Source: Phytopythium helicoides (Eukaryota > Oomycota > Peronosporomycetes > Pythiales > Pythiaceae). Taken from it: 64,000 bases of DNA. The position numbers and the translations under genes were made by a program. Positions 41,645 through 51,064 of this stretch are shown here, one piece after another. Where the stretch lies: the NCBI GenBank assembly GCA_024867545.1, contig JANFNE010000057.1, forward strand, positions 62,001-126,000, read 5' to 3'. The number at the start of each line of letters is the position of its first letter. The first letter of the stretch is position 1. Below the pieces are notes generated by a model. It saw nothing but the letters and a program-made list of their open reading frames with translations. It ran no database searches and was not told where the DNA came from.

Positions 41645-43789
41645 TCACGCGGTGTGAACGTATCGACTAGATCTTAGTATCATATCTATAGCAGATGACT
41701 GGGCCTTGAGCTCTTGAGCATGAAGTTCTCGCACTCGTGAAAGTTCAAGCTGCAACCCACGAATCTCTCCGCTTGTCAGTGAACATTGTTGACACGCTTC
41801 TTTAGGACTCTCGGAGGTCATTGTACTTGCATCGCACCGGTCGGAAGCGTGCCGCTGTTCATACGCCGGTGTGTAAATATCAGCCTGGTTGCAACAACAT
41901 CCCACTCCACACCGATACGGATAGGTAGCATCGGTTTGATTAGAGGGTACTCTTAGGGACAAAATCTCTTGCTCAAACGAACCCTTGAAGGCTGTCGATT
42001 CCCTTGATTTAGCGAGCTTGGCCTGATCGAATCCCTTGGAATAGCGCTTCATTTCATTAAGAGCTTTAGTAAGATCAAATACTTGTTTGTTAGCGCTGGA
42101 AAGTTGGGATCGAAGGTCGTGGGCTTCTTCGCTGATCTTTCGTATCTGTTCCTCAAGCTCACATCGTACTTGTGCTTCAGCGTTCAGTCTGTGATTGGAG
42201 CTGGTGGCTTGGTTTTTGCGTTTAAGCTCCCAATCTAATGTCATACTTGAACATTCTCGGTGGTGCTGCCTGTTGCTTTGGGCCAATCGCTGCTTATATG
42301 TTGCAACCTCGTCGGTATGTTTGATCTTAAGGTCATGAAAACAACTCTGTGCCTCGGCTAACTTCAGCGTTTGTTGATCGATGACCCCCACTTTGTGTCG
42401 GAGTTCTTGCCTTGTCTCCCTAAGATTGCCAGTCAATCTCGCATTAGCAGCTTCTAGTGCTGCATTGCGTGTTTGTAGAACTTGTGAGCGAGCTTGAAGC
42501 TGGCTGGTTACTAGTTGTGCCTGTAGAAACTGTGACCGACCTTCGTCGACATGAGAGGACTCTTGGTCAAGCTCTGCTTGCAATTTAGGGACTTTCGATG
42601 CGAGGAGCTGGTTTTCTGTTGTCAGCCGAGCCGCATCACTTGACATGCGCTGAAGTTCACTTGTAAGTAGCTTGAGTTGATGCTGCAGCCGAGAGTTTCG
42701 GGTAGCAAGTCTGTCTTTTTCGTTCTCCAATAGGGAAACTTGGAGAGTAAACTGTTTGTTTACTCGAAGCAGCTCTTGCTCTTTTACTTGAAGTTGTTGT
42801 CGCAGGCGACTGGCCGCACTGATAGCTATCCGTTTTGTGACCGGAATTTTAGACTCACTTTGATCATTCCTTGCGTCTCGGTTGGGCTGATTGTGGGCAA
42901 CATTTCTAGCCTTTGAGGCTGCAGAGTCGTTTTGAGTTTCAAAGATCGTGGGGAACACTGTCGCTATGCTGTAGGGTTCTGGACGATTAACAGAAACAAT
43001 CGAGTCGCGATCCCGCGGGGATGTCGCCAAACTATCTTGACAATTTATAGCTTCGGCTCTGGGTAAACTGGCTGGCGCATCAGATGCGTGTGCACCGTCG
43101 CACACTTTTGGAGAGATCAATCTAGCGTCATTCATATCCTCGGATCGTTCGAGTGCCACCACACTCTCTAAATCGAGTCGATCACAAATTAGGATTTCCT
43201 TCTCCGCTTGTGGACAGTCGAAATTTGCCTCATCCTTGCCTTTCATTTCTTGGTGGTCTTGCCGGGTTACATTTTCTGCGTCAAACTCCTGGCACTGGAG
43301 GATCTCTGCTGTCATGTGATCTTCGCAATCACCGAGACCTCCGTGGTCGAGAGTCTCGCCTGGCGAAAATTCATCTGAGGAATCCTCTTCAAGCTCATCC
43401 TGAAGGTGCGTGATAAGCTCTTGAGTGTTACCGAGCTGGTTGTGCAAAGAGAAGTCTCCAGTGGACTCCAGCTCGCTAGGTGCGCTCGCCTCATGCTCAA
43501 CGATATTCAGCGGGCCATCATGGAAAGTGTCAGTTGAGCACGCTTTATCCGGGTGTGGCTCAGCAGACAAAGGTGGATGCGAGATCGATGCAAGCCCCTC
43601 TGCATCGAGCGAGTTTTCGACATCTCTGTGATCATAGTCGACTCGTAGCAGTTGGTCTGCATCTCCCGCTTCTGTGGATTCCTCCAGGAACAAAGGCGTA
43701 CTGCTCTCGTGAGCTCCGCTGTCATCGAACAATTCAACGTCGCTGTCGCGCTCGCTGTCCAGCTCCGCATCACCATCATCGCTTGCCAT
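41645..43789 (-). CDS. hypothetical coiled-coil protein
   Basis: 714 residues, one exon. The first 300 residues are acidic and probably disordered (MASDDGDAELDSERDSD). Residues about 305-600 form a long coiled coil, rich in Leu heptads and in Gln, Glu and Arg (for example ASRLRQQLQVKEQELLRV). A short Cys-rich segment (CGVGCCCNQAD) and a last short coil with VRELHAQELKAQ follow. No catalytic motif. Such architecture fits a structural or centrosomal/ciliary scaffold, but no family could be named. The upstream neighbour on the same strand is the LIM/DA1-like gene, 145 bp away. Confidence 0.75.
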   Translation of the reverse strand: MASDDGDAELDSERDSDVELFDDSGAHESSTPLFLEESTEAGDADQLLRVDYDHRDVENSLDAEGLASISHPPLSAEPHPDKACSTDTFHDGPLNIVEHEASAPSELESTGDFSLHNQLGNTQELITHLQDELEEDSSDEFSPGETLDHGGLGDCEDHMTAEILQCQEFDAENVTRQDHQEMKGKDEANFDCPQAEKEILICDRLDLESVVALERSEDMNDARLISPKVCDGAHASDAPASLPRAEAINCQDSLATSPRDRDSIVSVNRPEPYSIATVFPTIFETQNDSAASKARNVAHNQPNRDARNDQSESKIPVTKRIAISAASRLRQQLQVKEQELLRVNKQFTLQVSLLENEKDRLATRNSRLQHQLKLLTSELQRMSSDAARLTTENQLLASKVPKLQAELDQESSHVDEGRSQFLQAQLVTSQLQARSQVLQTRNAALEAANARLTGNLRETRQELRHKVGVIDQQTLKLAEAQSCFHDLKIKHTDEVATYKQRLAQSNRQHHRECSSMTLDWELKRKNQATSSNHRLNAEAQVRCELEEQIRKISEEAHDLRSQLSSANKQVFDLTKALNEMKRYSKGFDQAKLAKSRESTAFKGSFEQEILSLRVPSNQTDATYPYRCGVGCCCNQADIYTPAYEQRHASDRCDASTMTSESPKEACQQCSLTSGEIRGLQLELSRVRELHAQELKAQSSAIDMILRSSRYVHTA

Positions 43790-43933
43790 GATCTATGGGA
43801 TGTCGGTTGAAAAGTTATTTTGATTGATCGGCTTCGTTCATCTGAACCGTGCCCCTATGCTGTTCCAGTATATACATGTATGTCTGGATTCTAGCGAGCC
43901 ATGATGCACATCAACACGTAGGTAGACCACCGA

Positions 43934-45210
43934 TCACGGGAATGATCCGTGATGGCGGATCGCATCGAAAACCTTCTGGAGTGAGTTCGTGCGATTGTAG
44001 GCTTGCAGTGCTGCGCGGAAGCCGCCCCCATACACTGGAGACGGGTCGTTCTCTATCTGCTGCATGTAGAACTCACGCAGCCGCGCGTGGAATGTGCGCT
44101 TCTTCACACCTTCCTCGTCCACCATGTGCTTGTACTTGAGGAATAGATAGCTCAAGAGCTGGCATACGCCTTCTTCTGTCTGAAGGACAGATGATTAGAC
44201 CCAGAATTCTAAAGCTGCCGCAGAAGAGCACACTGACCTGCTTGGGAATCTGCTCGGGGAAGTCGTCACGCAACTTGATGTAAGCGTGAGTGGCTTCGTG
44301 GGCCAGCACCGATGCCGTAAGGTCCGACGGCAGCCCGTGCAGCACCAGAATGGCGTTCACCGAGCGGTTCTTCAGCAGAAAGACGCCACAATCGCCAGTC
44401 AGCAGTTTAGAACAGCACAATGCAAACCTAATCCAGACTCACCGTCTCGATGGAGACGACCTGCGGTACAGTCTCGTGGCCGCGGCGAACCATGTGCTGC
44501 ACCCTCGACACCTCAGACAGACAGAGTCCGCGCGTGACGTGGCTGACGACGGCCCTGTTGTCTGTCTGCGCCTTCTTGCCGGATCCCTGTCCGTGGCGCG
44601 CCTCGCACTGCTCGTTGAGCACAGATGCGTCCACCAGGTAGAGCGGGATTTCTGGGTTCCGGATGCCGACAGACTCCATGAAAGCCCAAACCTCCTTGAC
44701 GACGTCCTGCGCCTCGTGCGTGTCAAGCACGATCGAGTCGCAGCAGTCGTGACAGACCTTGCGTCCGTCGCTGAGGGCGTGGAAGCGCTTGTCCTTTTGC
44801 TGGGGCTCTACCCTCTGGCAGCTGCAGCACCTGTCGTCCGTCTCGTGCTCTGGGCAGAATTTGAGGTCCCAGTAGGGCATGACCTTGAACGAGATGCGGT
44901 TGGTGCCGGGCACGAAGGGGATGAAGCCCTCGCAGACGGCGCAGCGCGGGTGGAAGAGCGTCTTGTAGCAGTCAAAGTGGTAGAACTCGCCGTCCTTGGT
45001 CTGGAAGCGGCCCGCCAGCTTCTCGTGGCACGCCGCGCAGCGGAAGCAGTCCGGGTGGAAGACCGTGGCGCCGACGTTCAGCCGCGGCCCGTAGCGGATG
45101 TCCATGTGGCACACGGGGCACTCGAGCACGCGGATGGCGTTGCACAGCGCGCACGTGGCCTGCGCATCGTTCGCGTTGCTGCCCGAGCACGCCGAGCAGC
45201 TCCAGCCCAT
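43934..45210 (-). CDS. LIM-domain DA1-type zinc peptidase
   Basis: Exons on the minus strand 44443-45210, 44238-44369 and 43934-44179 join in phase (381 residues). The N-terminus WSCSACSGSN...CALC looks like a RanBP2-type zinc finger. Then a LIM domain starts at CPVCHMDIRYG. The C-terminal half is the DA1 peptidase domain: AILVLHGLPSDLTASVLAHEATHAY with the zinc-binding HEATH, and TEEGVCQLLSYLFLKYKH supplying the third ligand Glu. In plants DA1 is activated by ubiquitylation and cleaves growth regulators; plant DA1 has ubiquitin-interacting motifs where this protein has the RanBP2-type finger. Both introns (73 and 58 bp) are GT-AG. ATG 45210 is the first consistent with the zinc finger. Confidence 0.85.
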
Positions 45211-45576
45211 GGCGATCCGCCCGACTGACTCACTTGCGCGGTTTGAAGCGAATTGAGAAGTGACAACTTTCCCCCCTTCCACCTGAGTTCAAGCTCGCAA
45301 CCCTCCTCCTTCTGCGAAGGTTTCCAACGTGTTTTCGCAGGATTCCGCGAAGGTTTCCAACGTGTTTTGTGGATTCCGAAGGATATGGTGTGGATGACAC
45401 CAGATACGAGAAAGGCGACACTTTGCGGAAGCGGAAGCGCGGCGGGAAATGGTGCGTGGGTCGTCGCGTTCTGGCGGTCGCTGGGGCTTCTGGAGGCGGA
45501 TGAGGGCGGTTGGGAGGCGGATTTAAGGGCGGAGGAGGTGCTGACGAGCGATTTGCGGGGTTTTGCGGGGTCTCAG
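45211..45576. other. region between DA1-type gene and HSBP1; contains the unplaced HSBP1 start
   Basis: The HSBP1 frame stays open leftward to an ATG near 45385, but that would add about 65 unusual residues. TCTCAG at 45571-45576 looks like an acceptor, so a small first exon with the true ATG probably lies in this stretch. Confidence 0.45.
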
Positions 45577-46174
45577 AGCGCCTCGGAAGGACAGAAAGCG
45601 GCCAACAACGGCGCGCCGCCATCGGATGCGCAGGACCTCACGGTGTTTGTACGTTGGCGCTGCGTTGCGGGCTAGATCAACTTGGAGGTGACGCTTATGA
45701 GGTACTTGTGGTTGAGCGCAGGTCCAGAGTCTGCTGGAGCAGATGGTGACGGCAGTTTCCGAGTGGAGGGATGCAAGAGGTGGCGACACGAGGGATGACA
45801 AATGTTGTGTGCGTGTAGCAATCGCGGTTTGCGCAAATGTCGGACGCCATCATCGGGAGAAATATCCTTTCCAACGAGCTGTTTGTTGGTATTGTGTGCA
45901 TGTGACCTGCGTGCTTTCATTTATTTTTTTTCGTTGTGGATGGTGGAGCAATCCTTGACTGCGGAGCACTTGACGAGATGGGATCGCGCATCGACGAGCT
46001 GGAAAAGTCCATCGCCGACCTCATGGAGCAGGTGTGGCGTAGAGTGCAATCGCAACCAGATATGTTACATCTTGCTAACCGATGTGGAGTGTACTGTAGA
46101 CGAACGAAGATGCTGGAGAGAAGAATCAGGAGCCTTCCTCAGCCACCGCCAAGGACAAAGGCGAATCGGTCTAA
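45577..46174 (+). CDS. HSBP1: heat shock factor-binding protein 1 (5' end unresolved)
   Basis: Exons (start unknown) to 45648, 45722-45745, 45819-45861, 45970-46031 and 46100-46174 assemble into a clear HSBP1. The blocks are DAQDLTVF, VQSLLEQM, QSRFAQMSDAIIGR, IDEMGSRIDELEKSIADLMEQ and an acidic tail ending GESV. HSBP1 is a short trimeric coiled coil that binds HSF1 and the WASH complex. Four exons are tiny (24-75 bp). Introns 1, 2 and 4 are GT-AG, but the third (45862-45969) is AT-AC with minor-spliceosome signals and is required for the frame: the split codon restores the invariant Ile of GRIDEM. The start codon could not be placed. Confidence 0.85.
45862..45969 (+). other. HSBP1: U12-type AT-AC intron in HSBP1
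   Basis: The donor ATATCCTTT matches the U12 consensus RTATCCTT at all diagnostic positions. The branch sequence TCCTTGAC at 45952-45959 matches TTCCTTRAC, with the branch A 11 nt before the terminal AC. Removing 108 bp joins codons to give GRIDEMGSR, the conserved HSBP1 sequence; no GT-AG choice does this. Confidence 0.88.
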
Positions 46175-46807
46175 ACTTGATGTAACGACGCGCTTGGCAG
46201 ATCACGCGACAACAGAAATCGATTTCAGAAAAAAAAACTTCCAAACCCTGGAGGAATAGTCGACATCTCCAAAATTGCGACAGCGTTTCCTTTTTTTTCC
46301 CTCTGATGCATTTTCACGCTCAGTGTAGTGGTTGGCAAGAAATCAGTGAAGCGAGGGGCATCAAATATGCTTCAGACACATCAAACTAAAAGTTATGATC
46401 ACTCTATATTGCATTCATCGTTCCATAGCTGCGCTTCACGCACAGATCATTCACCTTGCACCACTGTCTGATTCTCGAGTGGACGCGAGCACAATCAAAC
46501 AGGCGCACTCAACTTAGTTAAATCTTGCAAGCAGCACATGAGGCTCACAGAAGCATTCCATTTCAGTACAATTCTCCGCATTCCAAAATTTCTACAGATC
46601 AGTGAGACTTTAAAACACGCTCGCCAATTATCAACCAAGCTGTATATTTTGCCGCACTAACAGGACATTTCTCAACTCACTCACTCTCTCTCACTCACAC
46701 ACACCATAGGCGCTTCGTGTCTCGTATCGACCGCTGGTCACTGGTAAGAGTCACCGCACTCACATTCATCGAAGAGTATAGAAACGTCAAGTCTAATGAA
46801 AGCAGCA
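46175..46807. other. intergenic, no gene recognised
   Basis: About 630 bp, AT-rich with CT/CA low-complexity DNA near 46675-46710. The inverted repeat around mtHSP70 begins at about 46730. Confidence 0.6.
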
Positions 46808-49738
46808 TCAAACAGACGTTGCCGTAGACGAGGTCGATGTCTTGCCGTAAGGAACGAGTGCCAAAGTGTGACGAATACTTCCCAAAATCTCCTCTCTCGG
46901 CATCAACTTCTTCAACGAAACCATGCTGGTTCTAGTGTGACGCTTGATATCGCAGTCGATCTTGTACTCGGGATCCCACCACGCCGCATTCGCGAGATCA
47001 AGTAGCTGCTCGGTCAGCTCACTCGACTGCAAGAAAGGCCAGTACTCGTGCGGAGAGCGTGCGCGCTCGTCCGACTTTCGAAACATCCCCCGAAGACACA
47101 GCGTGTACGACTCATCCTCCACACCAGTCGATCCAAACTTGTCGATCAGGTACGATCTCGCAGGTTCGTTCAAATTACACTCTCGCAGACTCATGTAAAC
47201 CCGGATCATTTCACGTGCAGGAAAATTGCACAACTTGCCGTCGCATTCGCTCTTCTTTTGATCCTTGAACACGAATGACGGATGGAGCTTATCAATTGCA
47301 GACCGTGGAAACTCACTGTCACCGGAATCCCTGTTCTTGACCTGAACGAGAATGAACGACACCTTGCCATCCGTCTTGTGGAATATAGGGATGATCAGAT
47401 CTGCGCCTTTCTGGTTACGCGGGAGCACACCAGCAGCACGTCGACCGAGCAGAAACCACAGTGTGTCAGTGGTAGGTAGGCTGTTCAGCTCCACAAAGTG
47501 GCTGAAGCTGACGTTCCAGTTGGACCAGCTATCCTTCCACCTATTCAGACTCTCCATTTGCTCATCTGTTGCATCTGTTGCCGTCTTTGTGCGCTGTATC
47601 TCGGGGTCCTTCTTCGAGTCCTTGGCTTCGTCGGTTACACGCCTACGTTTGCTATTTGGTTCACTCTGGTCGCTCGTATCCACTGTCCGGAGAATCTCGT
47701 GATTGTGATACTTTAGCCCAGTTTTGTCCCGAGTGTTGTCGTCGTTGCTCGCAATATCTTGACCCTCCAGAACCTCCAGAAATTTCGTCACTGAGCACCA
47801 CTGACCAGTAAATTGGCATCTCATTTCCGCAAAGAGATGCATTTTATCATCGGCGATGGTCGAGTCCATCGCCAACAGCAAAACGATGCGTGCCACCACC
47901 TCACCGATTGCACCAATATCAATCAAGCCCTGCATTAGCAATTCGGAGAACTGAGGAAGAACATATCGCTGAAGCGCTGGCTTATCCTTGGACCGTCGGC
48001 CTTCGGGTGGTACGTGCCGTACGTGCCAGATATGGGTAGCTGCAAACGCCAACACGGGTTCCGTCACGTACCCACTAAAGTGGCCGTCATTCGTGTGATT
48101 CACATAGTGAAGCACTGCCATAAGCTCTGCAACGGCACGGGAGGCAAAGTCTGAACTGGATTGCAATCGCAGACCGAGACGACACAGCATTGACGACACA
48201 CCCATAAAATTTCTGTCATCGTAGCTCCTAGCACCTTGCAAGTCCAGTCCACACAACAACTTCGCCGCGGCGAACCAGATTGCTTTGCGCTTTTCGTCGC
48301 GACTCTCCTTACTCAAGACAAAGAAAGCGTACCACGTGGGACGACCCATGGAAAGCAGCATCCCCCAAGCAGACTTGGAGTCATCAACTGACCGCAAAAC
48401 CATCGATTTATAGTCATCAATATTGTGGGTGGTCTTCGCAACAGAAAGCATCGAGTCCATCGTCTGCGTCAGCACAAACGGCGGGAACATCATCAGATTC
48501 TTGAACGAATTATCTCTCTCGCGCGGTGGAATAAAGTCGTAGATCCGAGAGCTTGCGTCCACGAGCACCCCAAAGATCATCTTGCCTTTGTCTCTCAGTG
48601 TCTTATTGACCACTTTCAGGGCCCTCTGCAGCAATCGGAAGTTGCTCACCTCTCTCCCCTCTGGATTCGCGAGTAAAGCTCTGGCCTCGTCAACGACAAG
48701 TACCAGCACCTGAATTCGCTTCACGGAACCGTCTTGTGCACTGTCAATAGCAAGGACCGACGTGTCCTCCACGTCTTCGAGTGCAGTAGCTGCCTCGCGG
48801 TCGCCATTACCCATCCTGTCGAACAGTGCGAGCCACTTGCTTTGTACAGTATTCCAGTTCTCAAGCGCGTACGCTAAAGCCTTTTCCAGTTGTTTCACAA
48901 TGCCTTCTCTTGACTCAAAGAAGAACGAACTCAGCCTCGGGGTGGCGTTCGGAAATCGCGACGAACGATATTTCGTTGGCACGCACACATACAAGAGACG
49001 CATGTCGAACCAAAGCTGAGTGCTGATGTTCTTGAATGACGCCACTATGATATCGGAGTTCGGTATCGGCACATTTTTGTTGAATTTCCTCGCGAGCTCG
49101 TTTAATAGTCGAGTCTTTCCGAAGCCGGAACTTTGCAAGATCGTCACATGTGGGGAGAGGAAAAAGTCGGGTCTCTCAAGGTATTCCTTGCAGCACCTTT
49201 TGAGGTATTGCTCAAACTTGATGTCAGCTCCTGGGATGTAAGTAGTCGTGAATGCGATCTCATGCTGCTCGGCGGGTTCAGTGATGACCGTGGTTGGTGG
49301 TGTTTCCTTGATAGCGTCTCTCGCAGCCTTCACAATCGCGGCACCATCCCACATAGTATCCTTCAATACCTCCCATTCCTCTTTCGCGAACTTAGCCTTC
49401 ATACTTGTCTTGATGACACGGAATACCTTTAGGTCGTTTGGTTGATCTCTGACAGCATCCCCATCAATATCCAGCAGCGGAAACTCCTCCAGGTTTGCGG
49501 ACTTGCGATCTATTCCGACTAACGCCGGCTTCACGACCTCCCACACAGCGCGCGAGATCTTCTGTTTCATTGACTCAGGTGCTGAAGCCACAGACACTGG
49601 TGGCTTCATCTCCACGATTTCACCGTCCGCAGCTGTCACAGTCACCGCAGCACCCGACGCCAAAGTTGCCACTTCGCCACCCGTCCTTGCTTCGCCCTTG
49701 TTGTCAGCGATCGCTGCCATACCCACTTCACTCGCCAT
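46808..49738 (-). CDS. large P-loop NTPase with nuclease-like C-terminus, copy A (intact)
   Basis: 976 residues in one exon. A variable acidic N-terminus (1 to about 130) precedes the P-loop QSSGFGKTR (about 200-210), Walker B VLVLVVDEARALL (about 346) and the family motif MGRPTWYAFF (about 467). A C-terminal block with LWFLLGRRAAGVL, GADLIIPIF (about 781) and FILVQVKNR (about 798) looks like a PD-(D/E)xK nuclease core, with Asp and QxK. Related uncharacterised proteins with SSGFGKSR and QVKNR motifs occur in oomycetes and fungi, and NTPase-plus-nuclease architectures are described for Crinkler-type effectors and mobile-element proteins. No LFLAK-type Crinkler header and no signal peptide are visible. 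Function unknown; membership of that effector/mobile class is an inference. It is the only uninterrupted copy of four here. Confidence 0.75.
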   Translation of the reverse strand: MASEVGMAAIADNKGEARTGGEVATLASGAAVTVTAADGEIVEMKPPVSVASAPESMKQKISRAVWEVVKPALVGIDRKSANLEEFPLLDIDGDAVRDQPNDLKVFRVIKTSMKAKFAKEEWEVLKDTMWDGAAIVKAARDAIKETPPTTVITEPAEQHEIAFTTTYIPGADIKFEQYLKRCCKEYLERPDFFLSPHVTILQSSGFGKTRLLNELARKFNKNVPIPNSDIIVASFKNISTQLWFDMRLLYVCVPTKYRSSRFPNATPRLSSFFFESREGIVKQLEKALAYALENWNTVQSKWLALFDRMGNGDREAATALEDVEDTSVLAIDSAQDGSVKRIQVLVLVVDEARALLANPEGREVSNFRLLQRALKVVNKTLRDKGKMIFGVLVDASSRIYDFIPPRERDNSFKNLMMFPPFVLTQTMDSMLSVAKTTHNIDDYKSMVLRSVDDSKSAWGMLLSMGRPTWYAFFVLSKESRDEKRKAIWFAAAKLLCGLDLQGARSYDDRNFMGVSSMLCRLGLRLQSSSDFASRAVAELMAVLHYVNHTNDGHFSGYVTEPVLAFAATHIWHVRHVPPEGRRSKDKPALQRYVLPQFSELLMQGLIDIGAIGEVVARIVLLLAMDSTIADDKMHLFAEMRCQFTGQWCSVTKFLEVLEGQDIASNDDNTRDKTGLKYHNHEILRTVDTSDQSEPNSKRRRVTDEAKDSKKDPEIQRTKTATDATDEQMESLNRWKDSWSNWNVSFSHFVELNSLPTTDTLWFLLGRRAAGVLPRNQKGADLIIPIFHKTDGKVSFILVQVKNRDSGDSEFPRSAIDKLHPSFVFKDQKKSECDGKLCNFPAREMIRVYMSLRECNLNEPARSYLIDKFGSTGVEDESYTLCLRGMFRKSDERARSPHEYWPFLQSSELTEQLLDLANAAWWDPEYKIDCDIKRHTRTSMVSLKKLMPREEILGSIRHTLALVPYGKTSTSSTATSV

Positions 49739-49823
49739 CGACGCTGGAGCACTTCACTTCGGTTGGTTGGTCTTCTTTCCCACGAGGCAGTCACCTTGGC
49801 TCTTTCCCTCGCTCCTCGCGTGG

Positions 49824-49839
49824 AAAATCGGAAATGAAT
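49824..49839 (-). promoter_or_regulatory. core promoter-like element of NTPase copy A
   Basis: ATTCATTTCCGATTTT on the minus strand, 13 of 16 consensus matches, 86-101 bp upstream of the ATG. Conserved in copy B. Confidence 0.65.
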
Positions 49840-50446
49840 CATCCTCGATGCTGCTGCGGGTGCGGTACTTTCCTGTATTCACTCGCTTCAACCACTATGC
49901 ACCAGCTTTCCTCGTAACGTCCATGACCAGCATGATTGACGTCGAAGAAGCATTGCAGGTCGTCGACATTGCATGTGGTTGTCGCGTCGAGTCACGGGCT
50001 GCTTGTTCGTGGGCTGCGATGATCCATCCATGACGCCAACCAACGCTAGTGGCAGGGCCAGTATCCAGAGCAGGGCGAGCGAAACGACAGCAAATAGCGC
50101 AGTGGAGAGCGATGCCAAGAACGGTCGAAGCGGCTCTGGGTCAAGCTGTGCATTCGGCTACGGCTTCCTTGATGAACGTATGACTCAGATTGGACCAACT
50201 CGCCGCAGGGACCAATGCTTTTTTTTTTTTCCTGCCGGTTAGCTCTGCTAACGAGAAGGTTTGGACGGTGGCACGCACTGCCGTCAGCATGCCCAGCAAC
50301 AAGTCGGTGTCAAGCAGCTCGGGGGCGTCGCGTTTCCTGCGACTTGCAGGTCCTCGTCGAGCAAAAGTTGGGCGACGACGACCGCGCTCGGAACCGCCCA
50401 GCAGCGCGAGTTTGGCATTACAAAGGTGTTACGTCTTGAAGCACAG
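49840..50446. other. intergenic, no gene recognised
   Basis: The first 65 bp belong to the inverted repeat. The remainder up to the small membrane-protein gene has a T-run near 50220 and no recognisable gene. Confidence 0.55.
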
Positions 50447-50689
50447 CTACTCCCGCGAGGCGTCGCCAGCGGCCGCAGGGGCCGCAGAGGACGCGCCGCC
50501 GGCGTCAGGCTTGGCGACGTGGAGCGGGTCGAGCCCCTCGGAGATCTGCCAGCGCAGCATGGTGTCCTGGAAGATGTAGACGCCCGAGACGCCGCCCAGC
50601 ACGACGGCGAACGCGATGTCGAGCAGCGGCGTCGTGCGGCGCACGCGCGGCCGCAGGTAGAGCCCCTCCTTCTTGCGGCCCAGCGCCAT
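50447..50689 (-). CDS. small single-helix membrane protein, unknown
   Basis: 80 residues from the ATG at 50689: a basic N-terminus (MALGRKKEGLYLRPRVRR), one hydrophobic helix (about 24-42, IAFAVVLGGVSGVYIF) and an Ala-rich tail. The size and layout resemble small mitochondrial inner-membrane accessory proteins, but no family was recognised. The open frame extends upstream, but that part is low complexity. Its start lies 375 bp from the start of mtHSP70 in divergent orientation, so the two may share a promoter region; this is an inference from position only. Confidence 0.5.
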   Translation of the reverse strand: MALGRKKEGLYLRPRVRRTTPLLDIAFAVVLGGVSGVYIFQDTMLRWQISEGLDPLHVAKPDAGGASSAAPAAAGDASRE

Positions 50690-51064
50690 ACTGCTGTTGG
50701 TATATGAGGTGGCTTGGCTTTTCTGGAAAGGGGATGGCGGCGGTGGACGCCAGAGTGAAGGTCTAGGCAACCGAGGGACCATCATTCCTTCGTTGACGTT
50801 CGAGAACGATCTACCTACGGTACAAACAGGCGCGGTAGGGGCCTTACCCATTAAACGTGTTGTGGTGGGGGGAACCATCTGGCGGTATACAAACATCAAG
50901 ATATAGCGTGTCAACCCCCGTCCAAGTCGATCGGATCGCGCCTCGATCGGGTTCGAGAGGGCTTGGCGCCCACCAGTGGCTGGCTGGGCACAAGTGGGGC
51001 TTCAATTGCAGATTTGCGCATTTCCCCTCGGGTCCGCCGTCCTTTCTCCTCGAATTCCTTCCTG
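50690..51064. other. divergent promoter region of the 80-residue gene and mtHSP70
   Basis: 375 bp with no further gene. No clear initiator or heat-shock element array was identified by eye. Confidence 0.5.

Larger units (their letters stand above)
46730..49905. repeat. left arm of NTPase-gene inverted duplication
   Basis: About 3.2 kb matching 53408-56581 in reverse orientation with scattered substitutions and small indels. It covers NTPase copy A, its promoter and short flanks. Confidence 0.9.

Noticed and set aside
45385..45576. ATG near 45385 as the HSBP1 start
   Set aside because: It would add about 65 residues unlike any HSBP1 and crosses a likely acceptor at 45571-45576; the start was left open.
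46808..49738. Calling the NTPase family true Crinkler (CRN) effectors
   Set aside because: No LFLAK/DWL header is visible at the N-terminus; only the NTPase-plus-nuclease-like layout is shared, so the name was not applied.
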